Source of the DNA: Variovorax paradoxus | Lineage (GTDB): Bacteria; Pseudomonadota; Gammaproteobacteria; Burkholderiales; Burkholderiaceae_C | Direction of reading: 5' to 3' | Assembly: GCF_009755665.1 (NCBI RefSeq) | Contig: NZ_CP046622.1 | Coordinates: 1,116,001-1,180,000 of the forward strand | Length of the DNA stretch: 64,000 bases | Shown here: in pieces, positions 8,985-18,104 of the stretch | Numbering within the stretch: the stretch's first letter is position 1 | Layout: every line of letters begins with the position of its first letter | Position numbers and translations under genes: made by a program | The notes under the pieces: model-generated | Seen by the model: only the letters and a program-made list of their open reading frames with translations | Database searches by the model: none | Told to the model about the DNA's origin: nothing

Positions 8985-10799
8985 ATGCAACCGAGGAGAA
9001 GCAAACTGGAGAAGAGCACGCAACTAAAAAACCCCAGACGGCCTTCCACCCGCAAGAAACTGCCTGCGCCGACGGCAGAGGCTGGCGTGGACCGGGTGCT
9101 TCACGAAGTGTTCGGCCATGAGCGCCTGCGCCCTGGGCAGCGCAGCGTGATCGACAGGGTGGTCGCGGGCGAATCGACGCTCGCGGTCATGCCCACTGGC
9201 GCTGGCAAATCGCTCTGTTACCAGGTGCCCGCGGTTCTCGCATCCGGGCAGACGGTGGTGGTCTCGCCGCTGATTGCGCTCATGAAAGACCAGTGCGAGA
9301 AGCTCAACGCCAACGGCGTGCGGGCCGTTCAGCTGAACAGCCTGTGTGCAGCCGATGAGATCGATGCGGCGGAAGCAGCCATTGCCGACGGCTCCGCGCG
9401 CGTGATCTTCAGCACGCCGGAACGATTGGCGGACGCTGCCTTTCTGAAGCTGCTGCAGCAGCGGCCCACGTCCTTGCTGGTGGTCGACGAGGCGCATTGC
9501 ATCTCGCAGTGGGGGCACGACTTCCGGCCCGCGTTTCTGGAGATAGGCGCGGCGGTGCGCGCCCTGCGCAAACCGGTGGTGCTGGCGCTCACGGCCACCG
9601 CCAACGACGAGGTGGCCGAAGAGATCATGGAGAAGCTCGGCATTCCGCGTGCGGGCCTGATCGACACCGGTGCCTATCGGCCCAACCTGCACTACGCGGT
9701 CGAGCCGATGATGCGGGAGGAAGACAAGCTGCAGCGTGCGCTGGCGCTGGTTGCAGGACTTGAAGGCACCGGCATCGTCTACACCGCCACGGTAAAGGCG
9801 GCCGAATCGCTTGCCGCCCGGCTGGCGGATGCGGGCGAGTCGGTGGGCCTGTACCACGGCAAGCAGCGCTCGGGCGAGCGGCATGCCGCGCAAGACGCGT
9901 TCATGGCCGGAAAGCTACGCGTGATGGTGGCCACCAACGCATTCGGCATGGGCATTGACAAGCCCGACATCCGCTTTGTGCTGCACTACCAGATGCCCTC
10001 GAGCCTGGATGCCTATTACCAGGAGTCGGGCCGCGCCGGCCGCGATGGCGAGCGCGCGGATTGCGTGCTGCTCTACCTGCGGCGCGACAAGGCCGTGCAG
10101 CAGTTCTTTCTGGCCGGCTGGTTGCCCGAGGTGCCTGAACTGCGCGCGCTTCAGCAGGCATTGTCGAGCCCGCCTCCCGCGGCCGAGGGTTGGACGGCGG
10201 CAGAGCTCCAGCAGCGTGCGCGTCTTCCGCGCGGCAAGCTTGGCGTGTTGCTGAGCCTGCTGCGGCAAGAGGGCCTGCTGAAGCGCAACAGAGAGGGCCT
10301 GATGCGCTGGGCAAGAAAGCAGCCGCTCGAAGACGCCGAGCTCGACATGCTGCTGAACGGCCACCGCGAAAAGCGCGAGCAGGAGCGCGAGGCGCTGGAG
10401 CGCATGACCTTCTATGCGACCACCGGCATGTGCCGATGGCAGGTGCTCCTCTCTGGCTTGGGAAGCGATGAGCTCGCGCAGCGTTGCGGCGCGTGCGACA
10501 ACTGCGTGCGCCTGGCCAGGCACGAGCGGGTTGAAGCCGCGCGGGCTCTGCAGGCGGAAGCGACGGCCGAAGAAGAAGCCGGCGCTTCGCCGCGCATTGC
10601 CTTTGCGAAAGGTGATTCGGTGCGCGTTCCGCGCTATGGCGTCGGGTCCGTGGCAAGTGCCGATGCGGTCTCCGTCACGATCGAATTTGCCGATGGCAGC
10701 CAGCGGTGCTTCCAGCCCGGGTTCGTGCGCCCTGTGCCCGCGCGGCGGGCGAGCCGGGCGGTGCAGCGTCTCGTAACAGGCCGTGCGAGCCAGCGGTGA
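8985..10799 (+). CDS. recQ: RecQ-type ATP-dependent DNA helicase
   Basis: A 604-residue superfamily 2 helicase that unwinds DNA 3' to 5' in recombination and repair. Motif I is [12 protein letters not shown], motif II is [17 protein letters not shown], and motif VI is [10 protein letters not shown]. The RQC zinc site is visible as MCRW plus CGACDNC. The usual C-terminal HRDC domain is absent; instead the last ~60 residues read [14 protein letters not shown], a small beta-barrel of the kind seen at the C-terminus of UvrD/PcrA helicases. The ATG at 8985 gives a sensible length; there is no strong ribosome site. The gene diverges from the glycosidase fusion. Confidence 0.92.
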   Translation: MQPRRSKLEKSTQLKNPRRPSTRKKLPAPTAEAGVDRVLHEVFGHERLRPGQRSVIDRVVAGESTLAVMPTGAGKSLCYQVPAVLASGQTVVVSPLIALMKDQCEKLNANGVRAVQLNSLCAADEIDAAEAAIADGSARVIFSTPERLADAAFLKLLQQRPTSLLVVDEAHCISQWGHDFRPAFLEIGAAVRALRKPVVLALTATANDEVAEEIMEKLGIPRAGLIDTGAYRPNLHYAVEPMMREEDKLQRALALVAGLEGTGIVYTATVKAAESLAARLADAGESVGLYHGKQRSGERHAAQDAFMAGKLRVMVATNAFGMGIDKPDIRFVLHYQMPSSLDAYYQESGRAGRDGERADCVLLYLRRDKAVQQFFLAGWLPEVPELRALQQALSSPPPAAEGWTAAELQQRARLPRGKLGVLLSLLRQEGLLKRNREGLMRWARKQPLEDAELDMLLNGHREKREQEREALERMTFYATTGMCRWQVLLSGLGSDELAQRCGACDNCVRLARHERVEAARALQAEATAEEEAGASPRIAFAKGDSVRVPRYGVGSVASADAVSVTIEFADGSQRCFQPGFVRPVPARRASRAVQRLVTGRASQR

Positions 10800-10809
10800 G
10801 AATCGATGA

Positions 10810-12135
10810 ATGCATCAAGCAAGCAATCTTTCCGTTCCGCGTTTCAACAGGTTCGCACTCCTGGCCGCATCGGCGGCCGTTGCCGCACTGCTGGCCAGCT
10901 GCGCATCCGCTCCACCGGCCGCTACCGCGAAGCCGCCCGCATCGGCAACGGGCGCCCGGCCCGCTGCCGGGCCCACGGCGCCGGGAGCGGTGAGTGCCGA
11001 CGATGCAGCCGTCGAACAGCGGTTCGCAAAGTGGGTTGCCGACTTCCGCGCCACCGCGCGCGCCGAAGGCATCAGCGACGCCACCCTGCGCAGCGCATTC
11101 GACCAGGTTCAATACTTGCCGCGCGTGATCGAGCTCGATCGCGTCCAGCCCGAGTTCACGCGCACCGTCTGGGACTATCTGGACAACGCCGTTACGCCGC
11201 AACGCGTGGCAACGGGGCAGGACAAGCTCCTGCAGGTTCGCACCGAAGCGGAAGCGGCCGCTGCGCGCTACGGCGTGCCGCCCGCGGTGATCGTCGCCAT
11301 CTGGGGCATGGAAAGCAACTACGGCGGCAACTACGGCAATACCCCGATCATCGATGCGCTGGCCACGCTCGGCTTCGAAGGGCGCCGTGAAGACTGGGCC
11401 AAACGAGAGTTGCTGGCCGCACTGAAAATTCTCGACAGCGGCGACATCGCGCGCGACCGGATGATCGGCTCCTGGGCCGGGGCCATGGGCCAGACGCAGT
11501 TCCTGCCCTCCAACTTCCTGGCCTATGCGGTGGATGCCGACGGCGACGGGCGGCGCGACATCTGGGGCAGCATGCCCGATGTGGTGGCTTCCACCGCCAA
11601 CTTTCTTTCGCGCTCCGGCTGGCAGGCAGGCGTGCCGTGGGGTGTGGAAGTGCGGCTGCCGCCAGGCTTCGACTACGGCCGTGCCGATACGTCGGTGCGC
11701 CAGTCGTCCGCGCAATGGGCGGCCGAGGGGCTGCGCGCGATCGACGACCAGCCGCTGCCGGAATTTGCCGAGGCCACGGTGCTGCTGCCCGCGGGCGCAC
11801 GCGGGCCGGCTTTTTTGATCGGGCCGAACTTTCGTGCCGTTCTGCGCTACAACAACTCGACCAACTACGCGCTCGCGGTCGGCCTTCTTGCGCAGCGCCT
11901 GGGCGGCGGGCCGGGCGTGCAGGCGGCTTGGCCGCGCGACCTGCCCGCGCTTTCGCGCAGCCAGATGGTCGAGCTGCAAACCGCGCTCAACCGGCGAGGC
12001 TTTGCGGCGGGCACCGCCGACGGGGTGATGGGGCCTGCCACACGCGATGGCTTGCGCCGCTACCAGCGCAGCGTCGACCTGCCTGCGGACGGCTACCCGA
12101 GCGCCGAATTGCTGCAGCGCCTGCAGCAGCCATAG
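10810..12135 (+). CDS. mltB: Lytic murein transglycosylase, MltB family lipoprotein
   Basis: A 441-residue periplasmic lipoprotein: a hydrophobic signal ends in LLASC, a lipobox. The catalytic glutamate is in GMESNYGGNYGN, and GAMGQTQFLPSN is the conserved MltB substrate loop. A C-terminal peptidoglycan-binding repeat (QMVELQTALNRRGF then YQRS) anchors it to the wall. It cleaves the MurNAc-GlcNAc bond to form 1,6-anhydro ends during cell-wall remodelling. The gene starts 10 bases after recQ. Ala/Pro-rich spacer residues separate the lipobox from the catalytic domain. Confidence 0.9.
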   Translation: MHQASNLSVPRFNRFALLAASAAVAALLASCASAPPAATAKPPASATGARPAAGPTAPGAVSADDAAVEQRFAKWVADFRATARAEGISDATLRSAFDQVQYLPRVIELDRVQPEFTRTVWDYLDNAVTPQRVATGQDKLLQVRTEAEAAAARYGVPPAVIVAIWGMESNYGGNYGNTPIIDALATLGFEGRREDWAKRELLAALKILDSGDIARDRMIGSWAGAMGQTQFLPSNFLAYAVDADGDGRRDIWGSMPDVVASTANFLSRSGWQAGVPWGVEVRLPPGFDYGRADTSVRQSSAQWAAEGLRAIDDQPLPEFAEATVLLPAGARGPAFLIGPNFRAVLRYNNSTNYALAVGLLAQRLGGGPGVQAAWPRDLPALSRSQMVELQTALNRRGFAAGTADGVMGPATRDGLRRYQRSVDLPADGYPSAELLQRLQQP

Positions 12136-12228
12136 CCCGTTAAACTGGCATCGGGTGCGAGGCCTTTCTCTGGCGTCGCAGGTTCTAGCGATGGTCGGGC
12201 CGCCACGCGGTTCATTCACGTCAGTTCA

Positions 12229-13482
12229 ATGCAAGAACCCACCATCCAGTACGTCGCCGCTGCTCTTTTTGCTGTCGCGCTCCTGCACACCTTTGCGGCC
12301 AAGCAGTTCGAGCGGCTGTCGCACCGCTTCCCCCGTCATGCCGGCCTGTTCCACCTGCTGGGCGAGGTCGAAGTCGTCTTCGGCTTCTGGGCCATCGTGC
12401 TCGTCATTGCCATGGCCCTGGTGGTCGGAGGCGGTCCGGCGCTCGGCTATGCGGAATCGCGCAACTACACCGAGCCGCTCTTCGTCTTCGTGGTGATGGT
12501 GGTGGCCGCTTCAAGGCCCGTGCTGCGCACCGTGATGTCGGGCGTGAGCCTCATCGCGCGGGTGCTGCCGGTGCCCACGCCCATGGCATCGGCCTGGCTC
12601 GGGCTGGCGGCCGTGCCGCTGCTGGGCTCGCTCGTCACCGAGCCTGCGGCCATGACCATTGCGGCGCTAATGCTCGCGCCGCAGATCTTCCGGCCGCAGG
12701 TGCCCGAAGCGGTGAAGTACCTGGCCCTGGGGGTGCTGTTCGTCAACATCTCGATTGGCGGCACGCTCACGTCGTACGCCGCGCCGCCAGTGCTGATGGT
12801 CGCTTCGACATGGCAGTGGGACACCGCGTTCATGCTCGCCACCTTCGGGTGGAAGGCGGCCGTTGCCGTGCTCGTCAACGCGACCGTGGCCACCTTCGTG
12901 CTGCGCAAGCACCTGGGCGCCGCGCCGTCGGCGGCAGATGCCGAAGCGCCCGTGCCGCCCACCGTGGCCCTGGTGCACCTGGCGCTGCTCGCCGGCATCG
13001 TGCTGTTCGCCCATCATCCGGTGGCGTTTCTCGGGCTCTTCCTGATGTTCTTGGGGTTCACGCAAGCCTACGAACGCCACCAGAGCCCGTTGATCATCAA
13101 GGAGGCGCTGCTCGTCGGCTTCTTCCTGGCCGGGCTGGTGGTGCTGGGCGGCATGCAGCAGTGGTGGCTGGAGCCGGTGGTTTCGAGCCTGGAGCCGCTC
13201 GCGCTGTTCTTCGGCGCGCTGGGCCTCACGGCCATTACCGACAACGCGGCGCTCACCTACCTGGGCTCGCTGATCGGGAACATCTCGGACGAATCCAAAT
13301 ACATGCTGGTCGCCGGTGCGGTGGCCGGCGGCGGCTTGACGGTGATCGCCAACGCGCCCAACCCGGCAGGCGTGGCGTTGCTCAAGCGCGGCTTCTCGGA
13401 CGAAACTATCGGCGCGGGCGGCTTGCTGCTGGGGGCGCTCGGGCCGACTGCGGTGGCTGCCGCCGCATTCATGCTGCTGTAG
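12229..13482 (+). CDS. Putative Na+/H+ antiporter (Na_H_antiport_3-like)
   Basis: A 417-residue polytopic inner-membrane protein with about ten hydrophobic segments. The stretches GSLVTEPAAMTIAALML and TDNAALTYLGSLIGN carry polar residues inside helices, a typical layout of ion-transporter cores with inverted halves. I recognise it as the putative Na+/H+ antiporter family (PF07399), whose transport activity is mostly inferred. The ATG at 12229 gives a start just before the first helix. It is flanked by a murein hydrolase and a lipoprotein hydrolase with no obvious functional link. Confidence 0.75.
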   Translation: MQEPTIQYVAAALFAVALLHTFAAKQFERLSHRFPRHAGLFHLLGEVEVVFGFWAIVLVIAMALVVGGGPALGYAESRNYTEPLFVFVVMVVAASRPVLRTVMSGVSLIARVLPVPTPMASAWLGLAAVPLLGSLVTEPAAMTIAALMLAPQIFRPQVPEAVKYLALGVLFVNISIGGTLTSYAAPPVLMVASTWQWDTAFMLATFGWKAAVAVLVNATVATFVLRKHLGAAPSAADAEAPVPPTVALVHLALLAGIVLFAHHPVAFLGLFLMFLGFTQAYERHQSPLIIKEALLVGFFLAGLVVLGGMQQWWLEPVVSSLEPLALFFGALGLTAITDNAALTYLGSLIGNISDESKYMLVAGAVAGGGLTVIANAPNPAGVALLKRGFSDETIGAGGLLLGALGPTAVAAAAFMLL

Positions 13483-13556
13483 CGCAACGGCCGCCCGGCG
13501 CGTGAAGATCGGCAGCGGTGTCTCGCGCCGTGCACGCAGATGAAGGAGGCAAGAAC

Positions 13557-15200
13557 ATGTTCATGCGTCGTCGCACGGGCTGGGCCGCAGGCGCGGCGTT
13601 CATTGCCCTGGCAACGGCCGGCTGCACCTACCAGGGCGGCGCCGCTTCCATGCACGCCCGCCCGGAGCCGCCGCCCACCGATTGCCGCGCCTGGGTAGGC
13701 GCCGACCGCAACCACGAACTGCCCGGCTACCTGCTGCCGCAGCCCGGCGGCCATACCGTGTGCGTGCCGCTCGGCGTTACCGCCCATCGCCCTCCCGCCG
13801 GATACAGGGGCGACTACTACGTCGACGAGTTCACCGACGCCCGCCTGAAGGAGCGCTGGCGTGCCTGCAAGGCCGACGCCGCCTGCTTTGCGCGCATCAA
13901 CGCGCAGTTGCAGCGCTGGCTGCCGCCGAACAAGGCGCGGTCGACCCGCTCGACCGGCACCGTCGACCCGTCGGGAAAAATCGATCCGGATGGCGCGGTG
14001 GACCTGCGGCACATCCGCCGCCCGGCCTTCTTCGCGAAGGCGCCTTATGCGGAGGCCATTGCGCGGGCGGACGCCAGCACCTACATCGTCGAGTTCACCG
14101 TGCCGCGCGACACCTTCGAGCGCATCGACCTGAAGATGACCGACCCCGTCAAGCTGCGCGGCTGGTACATCGAAGGCCGGGGCGTCGACAACGGCAAGGG
14201 CGGCACCACGCGCGCGCTGGTGGTCATGGCACCGGGCGGCGGTGGGCAGCTCACGGCCATCCAGCATCCCCATGAAAAGCCCTACCGCATCGATCCGGCG
14301 ACGGGCAGGGCAATGGACATCCGCTTTCCGAATGCCACCACCGAAACGATGGGGCAGCGCTGGTGGCGCGAGAACCTCGATGCGCTGAACCAGGCAGGCT
14401 TCGACGTGCTGGCCTACGACCGGCGCGGCGAGGGCATCTCGGGCGGGTTCAGCGACACCAACACGCTGGAGCAGGGCGAAGACGTCTTTCGCGTGCTGGC
14501 GCAGTTCGACACCGGCAGTGGCTTGCGGCTTCTCACGCCGGATGGGCGCACGCTTGCGGGCGATGAGGCCGCCGGCAAGCTGCTGGGCGGTATGAAGTCG
14601 ACCCGCATTCCCATCCTGTTGGGCGGCTATTCGCGCGGCTCCATGTCGACGGCCTGGGCCATGGCCAAGAACTTTTCAGGCGCATGCAGCTACGACATGC
14701 CGGTGCCCGAATGCGCCCCGCCCAAGGGGCTCGCGAACATCAAGGGCGCGATTCTGCTGGCATCCTTTGCGAGCGGCGCGGGGTACCTGCCGTCGTCGCC
14801 CGACCTGGCCGACCGCAACCTGTTTCTCGGCGCCATGGCAGCGGACCATCACATCCTGTTCTATCCCAACTCGGCGCCGCTCGCGGGCATGCACAGGTGG
14901 CCGGCCGCCTTCTTCGGCAAGGGCTTGTGGGACCGTGCGGAAACGCTGCAGGGCACCGTAGCGGCCTACGACCGCATTCGCGGTGCGCGCGAAATCGTGG
15001 TGGCCCGCGCACCTCACTCAATCGAGACCTGGCCCGAAAGCGAGAGGCAGTACCTGCGCGAGCGGATGGTCGCGTTTGCCAAGGTGGCGATTGCAGGCGG
15101 CACCGTTGTGCCCGGCGCCAAGCCGTGGTCGAACCTGAAAGAGCTGGTCGCGACCACGCCCGATTCGTGGGAGCCCTCGTCCAAGCCCTCGGGCCGCTGA
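13557..15200 (+). CDS. Alpha/beta hydrolase lipoprotein
   Basis: A 547-residue secreted lipoprotein. The ATG at 13557 has GAAGGAGG directly upstream. The signal ends in LATAGC, a lipobox. The C-terminal ~350 residues hold an alpha/beta hydrolase fold: VLAYDRRGEGISGG is the strand after the oxyanion region, GGYSRGS is the nucleophile elbow (Gly-x-Ser-x-Gly), and APHSIETWP supplies the likely catalytic His. The N-terminal ~180 residues are a Cys-containing domain I do not recognise. The substrate is unknown: an esterase or peptidase acting in the periplasm or on the cell surface is likely. Confidence 0.75.
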   Translation: MFMRRRTGWAAGAAFIALATAGCTYQGGAASMHARPEPPPTDCRAWVGADRNHELPGYLLPQPGGHTVCVPLGVTAHRPPAGYRGDYYVDEFTDARLKERWRACKADAACFARINAQLQRWLPPNKARSTRSTGTVDPSGKIDPDGAVDLRHIRRPAFFAKAPYAEAIARADASTYIVEFTVPRDTFERIDLKMTDPVKLRGWYIEGRGVDNGKGGTTRALVVMAPGGGGQLTAIQHPHEKPYRIDPATGRAMDIRFPNATTETMGQRWWRENLDALNQAGFDVLAYDRRGEGISGGFSDTNTLEQGEDVFRVLAQFDTGSGLRLLTPDGRTLAGDEAAGKLLGGMKSTRIPILLGGYSRGSMSTAWAMAKNFSGACSYDMPVPECAPPKGLANIKGAILLASFASGAGYLPSSPDLADRNLFLGAMAADHHILFYPNSAPLAGMHRWPAAFFGKGLWDRAETLQGTVAAYDRIRGAREIVVARAPHSIETWPESERQYLRERMVAFAKVAIAGGTVVPGAKPWSNLKELVATTPDSWEPSSKPSGR

Positions 15201-15218
15201 GGCAACTCTCATTGCGCC

Positions 15219-15257
15219 TTGACTTTGCTTCCATCATGTTGGATATTCCTCCGACAT
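15219..15257 (+). promoter_or_regulatory. Promoter and operator of the XRE-cupin gene; transcript probably leaderless
   Basis: TTGACT (15219-15224), a 17-base spacer and GATATT (15242-15247) make a sigma-70-like promoter whose start point would fall at about 15254, only a few bases before the ATG at 15259. No Shine-Dalgarno sequence lies upstream of that ATG. ATGTTGG (15236-15242) and CCGACAT (15251-15257) form an inverted repeat with one mismatch that brackets the -10 box, so a bound dimer would block transcription. Self-repression by the XRE protein is the inference. Confidence 0.5.
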
Positions 15258-15258
15258 C

Positions 15259-15846
15259 ATGGAAAACCAACCCTCCAGCCTGAATGAACGCATCGCGCAG
15301 CGCGTGCGAGACCTGCGCGCCGGGCGCGGCCTTTCGCTGGACGCGCTGGCGGTGCACTGCGGCGTCAGCCGCTCGATGATCTCGCTCATCGAGCGCGGCG
15401 AAAGCAGCCCGACAGCGGTGCTGCTCGAGAAGCTCGCCACGGGCCTCGGCGTGCCGCTGGCCTCGTTGTTCGAGGCACCCCGGCCCGAGGCAGGGCCGGT
15501 GTCGCGGCTGGCCGACCAGCCGCAATGGCGCGATCCGCATTCCGGCTATGTGCGCCGCAATGTGTCGCCCGACGGCACCGCATCGCCCATCCACATCGTG
15601 GAGGTGCTGTTTCCGCCCAAGGCGCGTGTGGCCTACGAAACCGCTGCGCGAGAGCCGCAGGTGCACCAGCAGGTGTGGATGCTCGAAGGCACCATCGAAG
15701 TCACGCTCGGCGACGAACACCACCGGCTCGGCGCAGGCGATTGCCTCGCGATGGTGCTCGACCGGCCCATGAGCTACTACAACCCCACCCGCAAGATCGC
15801 GCGCTATGCCGTCGTGATCGCAACCTTGCCCCTTGTTTCAAGATGA
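15259..15846 (+). CDS. XRE family transcriptional regulator with cupin sensor domain
   Basis: A 195-residue two-domain regulator. Residues ~10-65 are a helix-turn-helix of the Cro/CI type (LAVHCGVSRSMISLIERGES is the recognition region). Residues ~105-190 are a small beta-barrel cupin (HQQVWMLEGTIEVTLGD) that would bind a small ligand. Such proteins usually repress their own operon and release on ligand binding. The gene is the first of a run with GNAT, a helical-barrel protein and galM. The promoter overlaps an inverted repeat, fitting self-control. Confidence 0.88.
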   Translation: MENQPSSLNERIAQRVRDLRAGRGLSLDALAVHCGVSRSMISLIERGESSPTAVLLEKLATGLGVPLASLFEAPRPEAGPVSRLADQPQWRDPHSGYVRRNVSPDGTASPIHIVEVLFPPKARVAYETAAREPQVHQQVWMLEGTIEVTLGDEHHRLGAGDCLAMVLDRPMSYYNPTRKIARYAVVIATLPLVSR

Positions 15847-15859
15847 TCGTGGAGATGAG

Positions 15860-16393
15860 ATGACAGATACGGCAACACTCGCGCCAAGCATTCGCGCCCT
15901 TACCAGCGTCAACGACGCGCACATCTGGCAACTGGCCGATGTGCTCATCGACTGCGTGGAAGGCGGCGCATCCGTCAGCTTCATGCTGCCGCTCACGCGC
16001 GATCGCGCACTCGCCTTCTGGCAACGCGTGGGCGAGGGCGTGGCACGCGGCGAGCGCGCGCTGCTGGTGGCCGAAGACGCGCAAGGCATCGTCGGAACCG
16101 TGCAACTCGTGATCGACCAGCCCGAGAACCAGCCGCACCGCGCGGAGGTGTCGAAGATGCTCGTGCACCGGCGGGCCAGGCGGCAGGGCATTGGAGCGCT
16201 GCTGATGCAGGCCGCCGAGCGGCTTGCCCGTGAAGCGGGAAAGACCTTGCTGGTGCTCGACACCTCGAGCGCCGAGGCCGAGCGCCTTTATGCCCGGCAG
16301 GGCTGGACGCGCGTTGGCGTGATTCCGGGCTTTGCACGGCTGCCGGGCGGCGAGCCGTGCGATACCACTTACTTCTACCGGTCGCTGGGCTAG
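15860..16393 (+). CDS. GNAT family N-acetyltransferase
   Basis: A 177-residue acyl-CoA-dependent transferase. The acetyl-CoA pyrophosphate loop is RRQGIGALL, preceded by the strand VSKMLVHRR and followed by the terminal strand VLDTSSAEAERLYARQGW. The ATG at 15860 has GGAG upstream and lies 13 bases after the XRE stop, so the two are co-transcribed. XRE-cupin plus GNAT pairs are common, and the acetylated molecule may be the regulator's ligand, such as an amino-acid analogue or antimetabolite. The substrate is unknown. Confidence 0.85.
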   Translation: MTDTATLAPSIRALTSVNDAHIWQLADVLIDCVEGGASVSFMLPLTRDRALAFWQRVGEGVARGERALLVAEDAQGIVGTVQLVIDQPENQPHRAEVSKMLVHRRARRQGIGALLMQAAERLAREAGKTLLVLDTSSAEAERLYARQGWTRVGVIPGFARLPGGEPCDTTYFYRSLG

Positions 16394-16433
16394 CGTGTCC
16401 GGTTCGGCGAGGCCTGTCATCATTCGCGCCTGC

Positions 16434-18104
16434 ATGAACCAGGAAACGACCCTCCCCATGGATCTGTTGAATCGCGCCAGGCAGGTCTTGGCCGCACCCG
16501 ACGGCACGCTTCCGGGTGCCGCCGCCACACCCGAGGCGGGCTGCGTGGCCTTCGTTGCGCTGGGCGACGGCGCGAGCCGCGCACGTGTCACGGCCGGGCG
16601 CGGCGCCACCGCGGAAGACGCCTGGCAGCAGGCGAGCGATGCCGCGCTTGCGCTCGTTCGGCGCATCGGCTTGGAGCCCTGCCGCATGCGAGTGGAAATC
16701 GTCGACGAGGTCGAGCCCATGACCTGGGGCGCACTGAAAGAGCGCCTGTCGCGCACCAAGCGCAACTACCTCAACCGGGGCGTGTCGTTCGACGCCAAGT
16801 TTGAAGTGGCGCTGCTCGCGCCCGAGATCAACGGCAGCGCGATCTTCTACAACGGCACCGTGGAACATGCGGAGCCCAACCCGGGCAACCTGCGCCTGCA
16901 CGGACAGAGGCGCTTCGGAAGAGACATCGACTTTCCCTCGGATGACGACGCGCCGGTGTGGTGCTTCACGACCCGTGGCGTCTACGTCGACGCCGAGGGG
17001 GCATGGCCCCTTACGGCCAAGGGGCAGGCCGCGGGCTATCGAACGCTGCCCGAGTGGAGCGCAAGCCAGGTGCGCCGCCTGGTGGACACCGCGAGCGACT
17101 ATCTCGCCGCGCAGGTCAAGCCCTCGGGCGAGTTCTACTACGGATGGTTCCCGTGTTTCGACCGGCCGATTCCCACCTACAACACCTTGCGGCACGCGAG
17201 CTCGACCTACGCGCTGCTCGAGGCTTGGGAGCTGACCCGCAGCGACACGCAGAAGGCGGCTATCGACCGCTCGCTGGCCTTCCTGAAGAACCGGCTCATC
17301 CGCCAAGTCGAACTGCCCGACGGCACGCGCGCCGCCTACCTGCTGGACGTGGGCAATGAAATCAAGCTCGGCGGCAATGCGGTGTGCCTGCTGGCGCTGG
17401 TCAAGTACACCGAACTCACCGGCGATATGCAGTACCAGCCGCTGATGGAGCAACTCGCGCTCGGCATACGTGCCATGCAAGACCCGGCGAGCGGGCGCTT
17501 CGTGCACGTGCTCAACCATCCGGGCCTCGACGTGAAAGATGAGTTCCGCGTCATCTACTACGACGGCGAAGCCGCCTTCGGACTGATGCGCCTCTATGGC
17601 CTCACGCGCGATGAGCGGTGGCTGGCCGTGGTCGAAAAGGCCTTCGAGCATTTCATTGCCGCGGAGCATTGGCGCGCGCATGACCACTGGCTGAGCTATT
17701 GCGTCAACGAGCTCACGCGCTATCGTCCCGAAACACGCTATTACCAGTTCGGCCTGCAGAACGTGGCGGACTACCTCGACTTCGTGCTGCAGCGGATCAC
17801 CACTTTTCCCACGCTGCTCGAACTGATGATGGCCGCACGCGAAATGGTGGCGCGGCTTGACGCCGACCCCGCGCTGCGACCGCTGCTCGAAGGGCTCGAC
17901 CGCGACAAGTTCGACCGTGCGCTCGAGCATCGCGCGCGGTACCTGGCCAACGGTTACTTCTGGCCCGAGCTCGCCATGTTTTTCCGGAACCCCGACCGCG
18001 TGGCCGGCTCGTTCTTTATCAAGCACCACAGCTTCCGCGTTCGCATCGACGACGTGGAGCACTATCTTTCGGGCCTCGTCGCCTACTGGAAATACCGCCG
18101 ATGA
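16434..18104 (+). CDS. Predicted alpha/alpha-barrel (six-hairpin-like) protein of unknown function
   Basis: A 556-residue protein. Residues ~1-200 are a mixed alpha/beta domain (FDAKFEVALLAPEINGSAIF). The remaining ~350 residues contain repeated amphipathic helix pairs with Trp/Tyr/Gly-rich turns (SGEFYYGWFPCFDR, SSTYALLEAWELT, FVHVLNHPG, YYDGEAAFGLMRLYGL), the pattern of (alpha/alpha)6 barrels found in glycosidases and terpene cyclases. No signal peptide is seen, so it is probably cytoplasmic. It overlaps galM by four bases, which hints at carbohydrate work. I recognise the fold type but not the family; the ATG at 16458 is an alternative start. Confidence 0.6.
   Translation: MNQETTLPMDLLNRARQVLAAPDGTLPGAAATPEAGCVAFVALGDGASRARVTAGRGATAEDAWQQASDAALALVRRIGLEPCRMRVEIVDEVEPMTWGALKERLSRTKRNYLNRGVSFDAKFEVALLAPEINGSAIFYNGTVEHAEPNPGNLRLHGQRRFGRDIDFPSDDDAPVWCFTTRGVYVDAEGAWPLTAKGQAAGYRTLPEWSASQVRRLVDTASDYLAAQVKPSGEFYYGWFPCFDRPIPTYNTLRHASSTYALLEAWELTRSDTQKAAIDRSLAFLKNRLIRQVELPDGTRAAYLLDVGNEIKLGGNAVCLLALVKYTELTGDMQYQPLMEQLALGIRAMQDPASGRFVHVLNHPGLDVKDEFRVIYYDGEAAFGLMRLYGLTRDERWLAVVEKAFEHFIAAEHWRAHDHWLSYCVNELTRYRPETRYYQFGLQNVADYLDFVLQRITTFPTLLELMMAAREMVARLDADPALRPLLEGLDRDKFDRALEHRARYLANGYFWPELAMFFRNPDRVAGSFFIKHHSFRVRIDDVEHYLSGLVAYWKYRR

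Noticed and set aside
9024..9893. Minus-strand frame of 289 residues inside recQ
   Set aside because: Antisense shadow; it lacks a start signal and any domain, while recQ has all helicase motifs.
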